DNA of 23,485 nt from a virus. A model generated the notes under the pieces. It saw only the letters and a list, made by a program, of their open reading frames with translations, did not search any database and had not been told where the DNA came from. The stretch covers positions 1 to 23,485 of the IMG/VR virus record IMGVR_UViG_3300042298_002883. The stretch is one strand, 5' to 3'. Shown one piece after another: positions 13,298-20,627 of this stretch (positions are counted from its first letter, which is position 1; each line of letters opens with the position of its first letter). The translations under genes were made by a program, and so were the position numbers.

Positions 13298-15571
13298 ATG
13301 AGCGACGGCAATAAAACTGTCCTTGACGACATTCTTAAGGCGGTCATAACTCGCGATGGTAGCGGCCCCGCAGACACGATGCTCGTCAACGCGCATCTTG
13401 GGCAGATGCGGATGTTTGGTATCCGACAAGGCGTTGAATTTTATCCAGAACAAGACAACCTCGGAACTCAACGGTTTGATTTTATTCAACAAGTAATCAA
13501 GTTCAACAAACTTGATGCTCGCTTAGATTCGATTTGGGATCGCTTCTTATGCTATGGAAGAGGCCTGTTTTATATTCGTCCTACTAAGAAAACATATCGG
13601 CTTTATTGGTTCGATAAAGATTCGTATCGAACCTATTATTCACCAGATGGTGAACTAGAAGAAGTTATCATCATTTATCCATACAAAGTACGGTCCACCC
13701 GTGGTTTTCAGGGTGTTGGTCTAAACACGGATAAGCGCTACATGCGGCTTCGCATTACTGCTACTGAGATTGAAGAGTTTCACAGCGAGCAAGAAATTAC
13801 ATTTGATATGCCAACCATGGAGTTTGGCGTATTTGACAAAAAAACCGTTGTCAACACAATGGAATTTATACCATGTGTTGAGGTTTTTAATAATCCAGAT
13901 GCTTTTGGCACCGATGGAGCTGGAGAATTTGATTGGATGGCAAACCAAATCATCGCTCATGATGAGATGGTTAAAAATATCCGTGCCAACTTATCTTTCT
14001 TTGGGAATCCCACTCTTCTTTCGTCGAGACCTAAGCAAGACATCGTTGAAAGCGGGGATACCGATGTTGCACAACGTCCCAGTATTTCCAGTCAATCTGG
14101 TTTTCAGTCTGAATTTTTTCTTTCAAGTTCTACTTATAAGCAGGATAACGTAAATAGGCAACCTCCTGGCTACATTGGTAAACCAGGAAGTGGCATGAGG
14201 GTGCCCCGCGTCATCGCCAACCTGGAGCCAACAGATCGGGTTGGTTTTATTACACCTAATGCTGTAAGCACTGATCAGGCTAGGTACGCAGAGCAGTTAA
14301 GGAGTGAGATCCGACTGGCATTGGGTGGTATTGATGATTTAAGCATTACAAACGTTACCGCTACTGAAATTAAATCGGCATATGGTCGCGTTAGTGCAAC
14401 AGCAAAGAAGAAATGCTTGCAGCTCTATACGTATGGTATTTGCAAGTGTTTTGAACTAATGATTTTTCAGGAAGAACAAATCTTCCGGAAATCATTGGCT
14501 TATGCCTCTGGGATTAAATACCCTGCCCCACCTCAAGACCCGGACGATGAGGCTTCCGTTTTAAAATACGAAAAACAAAAATCAACTTACGAAAAGAAAC
14601 TTCAAAAAGCTATTGATACTGCGCTTGAAACAAGAGAAATTCCTGACGGAGTTTTAGGTTTAGCTCCAGATGGCGATCGTACTGTTGCCTGGCGCTGGAT
14701 GGGGCCTGTTTATGAAGACACTGCACAAGATAAATTAAACCAGTCTATTTTCACCCGAAACCTGCAAGAGTTAGGGGTTGATAGCATTGAAGCACTGAAG
14801 TATTTGTTCCCTTCAAAAACGGATGACGAAATCGCGGGCATGCTCTCGGGGTTCCCATTCCGGATGGTGGGGGAAGTACAGAGGGCCTACTCCGCATTTA
14901 TTGACCTTGTCAATTTAGAAATGCGGACACCACATCCGCAGCAACCGAATTTACCGATGGCTGCGGATCCAAGACTTGATCTTACCCCCTTCCTTTACCG
15001 AACTCTCGAAAGCCTACAAAAAGAGGTAACCTATGCAGGCCGATACCGCAATGCCGACCCAATCGGCACCCCAAGTATCCCCGACCCAGCCGACCAGCTA
15101 CGCGGCTCCAATGACCCAGACGGCGGCCCAAGCTCCGGCGGTGGCGACCAACTCTCAATGGGTGGCGCCTTACCAGCAGATGGTGGCCCCCGCCCCGCAA
15201 ACCCAGGCCCAGATGGGGGTCCCCAGCTACCCATCAGCCCCTACAGCGTTTTACCCCCAAGCACCCCAGGCAGCCCCACAAGCGGCACCTCAGGCGGAGA
15301 ATCCTTACAAGGAGGCGTTCAATCGGGTGGTGGGGCTCCTGAGTTCGCCCGTCCAATTCCCCTTCCAGGGTCAACAGTCGGCAGTGACTCAACCGGTAAA
15401 CCCGGCCAGTTACGCTTCCCAACAGGCTCCCCAGTACAACAACGCGGGGATGCCGACCTCTATGCCTGGGACCAACAACAACCAGGCTTACTCCAACGCT
15501 TATTCCCAACCTTCACAGGAAATCAGCCAGGACCAGCTTCTGGCAAACGGAGTAAGCCCGCAAAGTCTTGA
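13298..15571 (+). CDS. Portal protein with long C-terminal tail (757 aa)
   Basis: The gene follows TerL and precedes the scaffold and capsid genes, the standard portal place. Residues 1-570 form the expected portal-size body (EFDWMANQIIAHDEMVKNIR, split as EFDWMANQ and IIAHDEMVKN; VAWRWMGPVYED). Residues 579-757 are Gly/Pro/Ser-rich and disordered, and are encoded in the +1 frame relative to the next gene over 539 bases. The tail may be a real overprinted extension, or the reading frame may have been extended by loss of an earlier stop. The portal call is inferred from context, size and composition. Confidence 0.8.
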   Translation: MSDGNKTVLDDILKAVITRDGSGPADTMLVNAHLGQMRMFGIRQGVEFYPEQDNLGTQRFDFIQQVIKFNKLDARLDSIWDRFLCYGRGLFYIRPTKKTYRLYWFDKDSYRTYYSPDGELEEVIIIYPYKVRSTRGFQGVGLNTDKRYMRLRITATEIEEFHSEQEITFDMPTMEFGVFDKKTVVNTMEFIPCVEVFNNPDAFGTDGAGEFDWMANQIIAHDEMVKNIRANLSFFGNPTLLSSRPKQDIVESGDTDVAQRPSISSQSGFQSEFFLSSSTYKQDNVNRQPPGYIGKPGSGMRVPRVIANLEPTDRVGFITPNAVSTDQARYAEQLRSEIRLALGGIDDLSITNVTATEIKSAYGRVSATAKKKCLQLYTYGICKCFELMIFQEEQIFRKSLAYASGIKYPAPPQDPDDEASVLKYEKQKSTYEKKLQKAIDTALETREIPDGVLGLAPDGDRTVAWRWMGPVYEDTAQDKLNQSIFTRNLQELGVDSIEALKYLFPSKTDDEIAGMLSGFPFRMVGEVQRAYSAFIDLVNLEMRTPHPQQPNLPMAADPRLDLTPFLYRTLESLQKEVTYAGRYRNADPIGTPSIPDPADQLRGSNDPDGGPSSGGGDQLSMGGALPADGGPRPANPGPDGGPQLPISPYSVLPPSTPGSPTSGTSGGESLQGGVQSGGGAPEFARPIPLPGSTVGSDSTGKPGQLRFPTGSPVQQRGDADLYAWDQQQPGLLQRLFPTFTGNQPGPASGKRSKPAKS

Positions 15572-16046
15572 GGTTATTAATTATTTTGGCGCGGACGTTC
15601 CCGCCATCCTTAATAGCTATGCTTGCCAGCTGGAAGATGCGCTGATTCAAACCAATCAGCAACTCATGGAATCTGTGGGTCTTCTTCAGGAGCTTTCGAA
15701 TGAGCACCGTGCTTATGAGACCATCCTGACAGATCCCGATGTCCTTGCCGACTATACCTGTGAGTTCTTCGGTGAGAATGGCCCCTATCCGATTCCCGAT
15801 TCGGAAATTGGTTATGCCCCCGCTCAACAAGGTCAAGCTGTTGGTCAACAGTACCAGCGTCCGGCCGCTCCTCAGCGCCCTGAGATGCCTGTTCCTCCTC
15901 AACCTCAAGCGCAAGGCAATCCCATGGATTTCTGGAATAGCTTCGGCTCTCTGGCTGATCGGGATCCTTCGAATGCTTGGCGCTATCTGAATGCTGCTCA
16001 GTCTAATCCCGAAGTCTTCCGCCAGAAGCTTCTGGTGATGGAGTGA
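15033..16046 (+). CDS. Scaffold-like head assembly protein (337 aa)
   Basis: A GAGG Shine-Dalgarno (15023-15026) lies six bases before the ATG, and an in-frame TAA sits between them. The N-terminal 150 residues are Gln/Ala/Pro-rich (APQVSPTQPTSYAAP, APQAAPQAAPQAENP). Residues about 180-235 are helical (SPQSLEVINYFGADVPAIL, QLEDALIQTNQQLMES). The C-terminus is again Pro/Gln-rich, then helical (DPSNAWRYLNAAQSNPEVF). Acidic-helical, low-complexity proteins between portal and capsid are usually scaffolds. No protease was found. The first half lies inside the portal frame. Confidence 0.65.
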   Translation: MQADTAMPTQSAPQVSPTQPTSYAAPMTQTAAQAPAVATNSQWVAPYQQMVAPAPQTQAQMGVPSYPSAPTAFYPQAPQAAPQAAPQAENPYKEAFNRVVGLLSSPVQFPFQGQQSAVTQPVNPASYASQQAPQYNNAGMPTSMPGTNNNQAYSNAYSQPSQEISQDQLLANGVSPQSLEVINYFGADVPAILNSYACQLEDALIQTNQQLMESVGLLQELSNEHRAYETILTDPDVLADYTCEFFGENGPYPIPDSEIGYAPAQQGQAVGQQYQRPAAPQRPEMPVPPQPQAQGNPMDFWNSFGSLADRDPSNAWRYLNAAQSNPEVFRQKLLVME

Positions 16047-16100
16047 TTATCGGTATTCTGAATAAACGCCATTTATCAGAAAAATAAGTAAATGTAAAAT

Positions 16101-16130
16101 AAGGGGTAGCAACAGCTGCCCCTTTTATTT
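16101..16130 (+). terminator. Intrinsic terminator after the scaffold gene
   Basis: AAGGGG-T-AGC, loop AACA, GCT-G-CCCCTT is followed by TTATTTG. It lies 55 bases after the stop at 16046, following an imperfect TCTGAATAAA/TTTATCAGA dyad. The next ATG is only ten bases away, so that gene is likely transcribed by read-through or from a promoter overlapping this region. Confidence 0.75.
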
Positions 16131-16139
16131 GTAATATTT

Positions 16140-16577
16140 ATGACTGCTAAAAAGGAGAGCGCTGGTAAACGAACTGAGCAGTTTTTGGCGAAGATTGGTA
16201 CCGCTGGCGGCCCAATTGGCTCTCCATTTCTTTTTAGTTTTGGTGCCGGTAATCTAATGCAACAAGTGCAAGCCGGTATGGTCGACGAGTATGCACCAAT
16301 TAGAGCGCGTGGTGTCGCCCCTAAAATTGGGAATCCTAATGCTCCGCAGCCCCCGATGCCTAGCGACTTGGATGCGGCTTATTTAAAGTTAAATCTCCCT
16401 GGGTCCCCGCTTCCAAGAAACGGCCTCATGGCTGCTCAATTTATTGATTCAGCTGAATATACGCAAGATGCAATTGTTGCCAATGAGCAGCGTATGTTTA
16501 GTCAATTCATGCCGATGACTGGACAACTCCCGATGGGCATTCAACCCCCTATGCCTCAAAAGAAAGGTGGCCGCTGA
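16140..16577 (+). CDS. Hypothetical head-region protein (145 aa)
   Basis: The N-terminus is basic (MTAKKESAGKRTEQF), followed by GGPIGSPFLFSFGAGNLMQQ. The C-terminal part is Pro/Met-rich (FMPMTGQLPMGIQPPMP). No domain is recognised. The final base of its stop is the first base of the next start (TGATG). Together with 16577-16840 it forms a two-gene insert between scaffold and capsid; head-stabilising or scaffold-like roles are possible. Confidence 0.65.
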   Translation: MTAKKESAGKRTEQFLAKIGTAGGPIGSPFLFSFGAGNLMQQVQAGMVDEYAPIRARGVAPKIGNPNAPQPPMPSDLDAAYLKLNLPGSPLPRNGLMAAQFIDSAEYTQDAIVANEQRMFSQFMPMTGQLPMGIQPPMPQKKGGR

Positions 16578-16840
16578 TGGACAAATCTAAAGCTAAAAAA
16601 GCTGTCAAAAAATCTGAATCTCGGAAACAAATGGCAGAAGCTGCCAACATGATGGCAACTATGCAAGCAGCTGCAGCCGGGGCTGGCATCGATCCTGAAA
16701 TTCAATCCCCACAGATTGATATGCAACCACCGACTGTCAATCCATATCACGCAATGGGTTCGATGGCTCCGATGATGTATGCCCCAGGGAACATGCTGCC
16801 AGGATACAATTTTCCCGTGATGGTAAATCCGGAAGCTTAA
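16577..16840 (+). CDS. Small Met/Pro/Lys-rich protein (87 aa)
   Basis: The first 25 residues are Lys-rich (KSKAKKAVKKSESRKQ), followed by an Ala/Met helix (AANMMATMQAAAAGAG). The tail is Pro/Met-rich (MGSMAPMMYAPGNMLPG), similar in style to the protein before it. Its start overlaps the previous stop. The basic N-terminus could bind DNA. No family is recognised. Confidence 0.6.
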   Translation: MDKSKAKKAVKKSESRKQMAEAANMMATMQAAAAGAGIDPEIQSPQIDMQPPTVNPYHAMGSMAPMMYAPGNMLPGYNFPVMVNPEA

Positions 16841-16854
16841 TTTCAAAAGTTATT

Positions 16855-16883
16855 AATCCGGATTGATAAATTGTTGCTATAAT
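16855..16883 (+). promoter_or_regulatory. Extended -10 promoter of the capsid genes, with palindrome at -35
   Basis: TGCTATAAT (16875-16883) is a full extended -10 element. At the -35 distance, instead of a TTGACA-like hexamer, stands the perfect palindrome AATCCGGATT (16855-16864). This suggests either an extended -10 promoter that needs no -35, or an activator or repressor site. The leader of about 75 bases contains a GAGGA/TCCTC hairpin (16914-16929). Confidence 0.65.
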
Positions 16884-16963
16884 TTTTCTAGTGGAGCTTT
16901 TGTTCCATTTTGTAGAGGATACTTGTCCTCGGGTATCAGCTAAACCTACGCTGAGTAACCAAC

Positions 16964-18106
16964 ATGTTTATCGATAACGATTTCCCGAAGCTGCTGGGCG
17001 CGGAGCTGTACCGTCCCCACCCAGCTTACATTGTGGAGATGGCAGCTGAGCCTGTCGTCGTCCATGATTTCACCAAACAGCCCGGTCAAACCGTTCAGTT
17101 AGACCGGTATCGTTTTTGGGGCAACCCTGGTACCAAGACTCAGCGTGAGCGCACCCAAGACCAAACGATTGGTACGGCCAACAGTCGCTCCATCGTTAAG
17201 GACAAGGTGCTTGTGTCTCTGCGTGAGTACACTGGCCCTGCTGACCCGAACAACGCTAACCTCCCGAGCACCTTTAAGATCGCTCGTGAGACCCTGATGA
17301 CCGCTCAGCGCCTTCTGCTGGACACCGGGAACCTTAACATGTTCCACCAGTCCATCGGTTCGCTGACCCTGCTCGATGACTATCGTCGTTGGCGCGATCG
17401 CGTTTTCCTCGACGAGTTTTCGAAATCTGAAGCTCGCGGCGCGGCTTCGGATACCCAAGGCGGTTACTATTACCCCAACGGCAAAGTTAAGACTGGTTCG
17501 ACCACTCTGACTGCCTATACCGCTACTGAGTACGCTTCCGAGCGTTACAAGTTTAACGTCAAGACCGACCTGCTGGAAGTTGTCAAGCAACTCCGCAAGC
17601 GGAACACCCCCGTGTTTGCTGACGGTTACTACCGTTGTATCGCTGACCCCTCTTTCATGAAGGATCTGCGTGCTGACCAGGGCTTCCGTGAAGTGGCTCG
17701 CTATCCTGGCATGGGCCAACCCAATCCTCTGATGGGTTCCATGGCTCCTAACGCTGCCATCTATGGTGGTGGTCAGTATGGCCAGGCTCAGTTTGTGGCT
17801 GGCGAACCGGTTATGCCTTCTGGCTTCGTGTTTGAAGGTGTTCGTTTCTTCGAGTCCACTAACTTTGCTGAAAAGTCCATCACTGTTGACATTGGCGACG
17901 GTGCTGGTGCTATCTCTCACACCACTCCTCCCGCTCTGTTCTTCGGCCCTCAAGCCGTTGGCGTGGGTATCGGCGGTCCTAACGCTCAGGTTCTGATCAA
18001 TAACAACGACGACTTCAGCCGCTTCATCATCCTGATTTGGCAGCTGTACGCCGGTTTCGCGAACCTGAACAAGGACTTCGTGACTGCCGCCTTCACCATC
18101 GTTTGA
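16964..18106 (+). CDS. Major capsid protein (380 aa)
   Basis: This is the best capsid candidate. It follows portal and scaffold, has its own promoter, and shows a strong preference for C-ending codons typical of an abundant product. Motifs include PGQTVQLDRYRFWG, REYTGPADPNN, and KQLRKRNTPVFADGYYRCIA with ADPSFMKDLRAD. The latter two resemble the pattern of N4-gp56-type HK97-fold capsid proteins, from memory. The C-terminus ends FVTAAFTIV. The length is normal for a capsid without a fused scaffold or protease domain. Confidence 0.8.
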   Translation: MFIDNDFPKLLGAELYRPHPAYIVEMAAEPVVVHDFTKQPGQTVQLDRYRFWGNPGTKTQRERTQDQTIGTANSRSIVKDKVLVSLREYTGPADPNNANLPSTFKIARETLMTAQRLLLDTGNLNMFHQSIGSLTLLDDYRRWRDRVFLDEFSKSEARGAASDTQGGYYYPNGKVKTGSTTLTAYTATEYASERYKFNVKTDLLEVVKQLRKRNTPVFADGYYRCIADPSFMKDLRADQGFREVARYPGMGQPNPLMGSMAPNAAIYGGGQYGQAQFVAGEPVMPSGFVFEGVRFFESTNFAEKSITVDIGDGAGAISHTTPPALFFGPQAVGVGIGGPNAQVLINNNDDFSRFIILIWQLYAGFANLNKDFVTAAFTIV

Positions 18107-18125
18107 GGATAGGAGGTAACTAACA

Positions 18126-18944
18126 ATGGCTGCTTACAAAGAAGAAGCCGGTGCTATTCTCCAGCCCGGTAATCAAATCAACCGCCTGTCTTCGTATAAC
18201 ACCGAGGGTGTGTACGGCTGGCCCGGTGTTGAAGCGTTCGAACTGATCGGTTATGCCAAGGTTGATAACCTGGCTGCCGATAAAGCTTCTTACAAGAGCT
18301 TCGACATCATCGTTCCTTCGCCTGATCGTCGTCCTGACGACCGTGTCCGTGACAACCGCACCTCGCTGGTTGTTCAAGCTAGCTCGGCTCGCCCTGCCTA
18401 TGTGTATGGCGCTTCGATCGCTATTGCGCAGGACTACCCCGCTGGTGGTCTGGCTGGCTTCCCCGCTTCGCCTGTGACTGCTGATATCGGTGGTACCTCC
18501 ACCGAAGGTCTGCTCCTCGGCCCCAACAACGCTGGCGCTCCTTTCGGCGTGCCTTCGACCCAAGCCAATGGTCTTGCTGCTGCAAGCTCCATTATCAGTG
18601 CTACCAGCTCCCTGTTTGCTCAGGGCCTGACTGATACCACTGTGGCTGACCTGCCGTTCTGGACCGCCGTTACCACCGCTGGTATCGACGACCAGGATGC
18701 TGCCAACTCGATGTTCTACAAAGTTACGTCGGATACCACCTTTAAGGTGTTCAACGTTAACGCTGTGACTTCGACCACCGTTGACGGTGATGGCGTGTTC
18801 ATCAGCTCGACCGATAAAGATGCTGGTAAGGCCGGTTACATCCTGTGCCGCGTCAACTACCTGCGTCCTGCTCTGGGCGTGTCCTGGAATGACATCCAAG
18901 GTTTCATCGACTTCGCTTCGCAAGTCGGCGGTACCGACAGCTGA
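18126..18944 (+). CDS. Abundant head protein, decoration or cement candidate (272 aa)
   Basis: A perfect AGGAGGT (18111-18117) precedes the ATG by eight bases. Codon bias matches the capsid gene, so similar high expression is expected. The sequence is beta-rich with Gly/Ala/Ser/Thr stretches (YDIIVPSP-like segment near residue 60, AAASSIISATSSLFAQG). Thr-rich strands (TSDTTFKVFNVNAVTSTT) follow. It shares promoter and terminator with the capsid gene. A decoration or capsid-surface protein is the most likely role; a major tail protein is the alternative. Confidence 0.65.
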   Translation: MAAYKEEAGAILQPGNQINRLSSYNTEGVYGWPGVEAFELIGYAKVDNLAADKASYKSFDIIVPSPDRRPDDRVRDNRTSLVVQASSARPAYVYGASIAIAQDYPAGGLAGFPASPVTADIGGTSTEGLLLGPNNAGAPFGVPSTQANGLAAASSIISATSSLFAQGLTDTTVADLPFWTAVTTAGIDDQDAANSMFYKVTSDTTFKVFNVNAVTSTTVDGDGVFISSTDKDAGKAGYILCRVNYLRPALGVSWNDIQGFIDFASQVGGTDS

Positions 18945-18963
18945 TCCTTCAGCTTATAAAATT

Positions 18964-18991
18964 AGCGGGTTCTTCGGAGCCCGCTTTTTTT
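18964..18991 (+). terminator. Strong intrinsic terminator with C(UUCG)G loop
   Basis: AGCGGGTTC, loop TTCG, GAGCCCGCT gives a nine-pair stem including one G-T pair, followed directly by seven T. It closes the two-gene capsid transcription unit. Confidence 0.9.
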
Positions 18992-19050
18992 GTGCCTATT
19001 GAAGAGTAAAGTTAACTTTGTTAAGCTAAGCAGAGACTAAAACTGCTTTT

Positions 19051-19491
19051 ATGCTGTATCAATACAAAATGACTGGTGGCCTGGTTGAGGTCGTCTCCAA
19101 GCATGGAGATGGCATCTTGATGTGCCTCGATTCCCAAGACGAGGTTTTGTACATCGAGGAGAGTGAGCTCACTCCTCACCTTGAAGCCACAAACGAAAAA
19201 ATTCGTACTGAAGAACGTCTTACGGCAGTTCTTGAAGCAGAGGGGGTCAAGCCTGCCAAGCCGACCACGAAAGAAACATTTCCTCTGGATGTCCGGATTA
19301 ACATCAACACTGCCAGCGCCAGGCAAATTGCAGATTCTCTCCCTGGAGTCGGATTGAAGACAGCCCGTGACATCAAGGATTTGCAGACATCCATGCCAGG
19401 GGAAAAATTCCTTAAGCTGGAGCAATTAAAGTCAATTAAACGTGTGGATTGGGACGAAATTTTTAAAGAAAATTTAGTACGGGTTGAGTGA
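19051..19491 (+). CDS. Helix-hairpin-helix protein (146 aa)
   Basis: Residues 85-108 (INTASARQIADSLPGVGLKT) form a helix-hairpin-helix motif of the ComEA type, with the PGVG hairpin that contacts the DNA backbone. The N-terminal 45 residues look like a small beta barrel (GDGILMCLDSQDEVLYIEE), followed by a helical linker. Placed between capsid and neck-like genes, it may act at the head-tail connector or bind packaged DNA. The start ATG lacks a clear ribosome site. Confidence 0.7.
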   Translation: MLYQYKMTGGLVEVVSKHGDGILMCLDSQDEVLYIEESELTPHLEATNEKIRTEERLTAVLEAEGVKPAKPTTKETFPLDVRININTASARQIADSLPGVGLKTARDIKDLQTSMPGEKFLKLEQLKSIKRVDWDEIFKENLVRVE

Positions 19492-19532
19492 CAATTAGCG
19501 CGTGCTAGTGTGTTAATGGGTATATCTAAAGG

Positions 19533-19562
19533 ATGTGCCCATTACGCATTTCTTTCGTGTAA
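19533..19562 (+). promoter_or_regulatory. Possible 9-residue leader ORF coupled to the next gene
   Basis: ATG at 19533, preceded at short distance by AAAGG, opens a nine-codon frame (MCPLRISFV). Its TAA shares its last A with the ATG of the next gene (TAATG). This could couple translation. Alternatively GTG at 19535 may start the downstream gene directly. Confidence 0.3.
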
Positions 19563-20041
19563 TGCAACTCGACACTTTTCTCAAATCTAAAGTTCGCTGG
19601 CACCTGGGATATAACCTGACATCGGTCCCTGCTGGTGATCAAGCACGACTTGAGGAAGCTGTCAACAATATCCAAGATTCGTTCTGGTATAGCAAGATTG
19701 TCGAACAGATCAGTCGGTGCGATGAAGCTGAAAAACGCACTGACATGACTGGCAGCGTGAACAATAATACCGTCCCCCGTAATCGTATTGAGAGTATCGC
19801 AGGTGATGTTGATCGAACGATTGCAACCTCTGACTTTAGAGACACGCTGAAAACCTGGACGGCAATCTATTTATACGAGACGGATCGACTCGCTCTCCAT
19901 CTCTATGTTCCGAATTACCGAAACCCCGAGCAAGCTCGATACCGATTTAACCGGGAAGGCGCTGAATTCATTCAAGCGCTTCCTGGTCCTGCCGACACTG
20001 CTGTGGGGACTAGGATCATGTTTGCTACCAACTTCCGTTGA
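19562..20041 (+). CDS. Putative head-tail connector or neck protein (159 aa)
   Basis: From ATG at 19562 the product starts MQLDTFLKSKVRWHLGYN; a GTG start at 19535 would add nine residues. Notable parts are LEEAVNNIQDSFWYSKIVEQ, a polar loop, and DFRDTLKTWTAIYLYETDRL. The C-terminus contains FNREGAEFIQALPGP. Helical proteins of about 160 residues after the capsid genes are often head-closure or connector proteins, an inference from position. It ends four bases before the lytic transglycosylase start. Confidence 0.6.
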   Translation: MQLDTFLKSKVRWHLGYNLTSVPAGDQARLEEAVNNIQDSFWYSKIVEQISRCDEAEKRTDMTGSVNNNTVPRNRIESIAGDVDRTIATSDFRDTLKTWTAIYLYETDRLALHLYVPNYRNPEQARYRFNREGAEFIQALPGPADTAVGTRIMFATNFR

Positions 20042-20045
20042 AGCC

Positions 20046-20627
20046 ATGAGTCAGTTAAGCCCTCAACAAATTGCTTCATTGCTTCAGCAACAAGGTGTTG
20101 CTAAAGAAAAAATTCCTACGATGACTGCTATTGCTTTGGCAGAATCTAGCGGACGCCCCCAGGCTTTTAATCCACAAGGTTTAGACAAATCTTATGGATT
20201 ATTTCAGGTGAACATGTACGGGGGCTTAGGTCCTGCCCGTATGAAACAATTTGGATTAAAAAATGAAAAAGAGTTATTTGATCCAACAACAAATGTTAAA
20301 GCAGCAAAACAGATTTTAGGTAGCCAAGGATTAGGTGCTTGGTCTGTTTATAAAAGTGGTAAATATAAAGAGTTTTTGCCGCAGGCTCAACAAGCTGCTC
20401 AAGGATTGGGTCAGCCGTCTCCCGAACAAAAACCACAACAAATCTCTGCCGCGCCAAAAGGAAACACGTACATTATTTACGGTGACGGGGAAACCGAAGA
20501 TCCAGCATTAAATTTTTTACGTGGTTACAAAGATAAAGTTCAACCACAGTTTCAAGGGATTGATCCGGTGGCGCTGTTAACGAAAGCTTTTTCTCAAACA
20601 CCGAATTATTTAGGTGATCAAGCATAA
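20046..20627 (+). CDS. Lytic transglycosylase, virion-associated candidate (193 aa)
   Basis: An SLT/lysozyme-fold domain covers residues about 20-120. AIALAESSGRPQAFNP holds the catalytic Glu33. DKSYGLFQVNMYGGLG matches the S-x-G-x-x-Q motif. KAAKQILGSQGLGAWSVYK is the usual end of such domains. I choose the start MSQLSPQQ at 20046 because it follows the previous stop; an in-frame upstream start would overlap that gene. After a Pro/Gln linker, residues 139-193 (GNTYIIYGDG to QTPNYLGDQA) match the end of the next protein. It degrades peptidoglycan during entry or exit. Confidence 0.85.
   Translation: MSQLSPQQIASLLQQQGVAKEKIPTMTAIALAESSGRPQAFNPQGLDKSYGLFQVNMYGGLGPARMKQFGLKNEKELFDPTTNVKAAKQILGSQGLGAWSVYKSGKYKEFLPQAQQAAQGLGQPSPEQKPQQISAAPKGNTYIIYGDGETEDPALNFLRGYKDKVQPQFQGIDPVALLTKAFSQTPNYLGDQA

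Noticed and set aside
17099-17953. 284-residue open frame on the minus strand inside the capsid gene
   Set aside because: It is the mirror of a strongly biased plus-strand gene; C/G-ending codons leave the antisense frame free of stops. No ribosome site or promoter is seen, and the capsid reading is far better supported.
18120-18923. 267-residue open frame on the minus strand inside the second head gene
   Set aside because: The same codon-bias effect applies. The plus-strand gene has a perfect AGGAGGT and a terminator; the antisense frame has neither.
19905-20045. N-terminal extension of the transglycosylase to 19905, with a signal-like hydrophobic stretch
   Set aside because: It would overlap the neck-like gene by over 130 bases, and the domain begins just after 20046. 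The apparent hydrophobic stretch is a shadow of the upstream frame.
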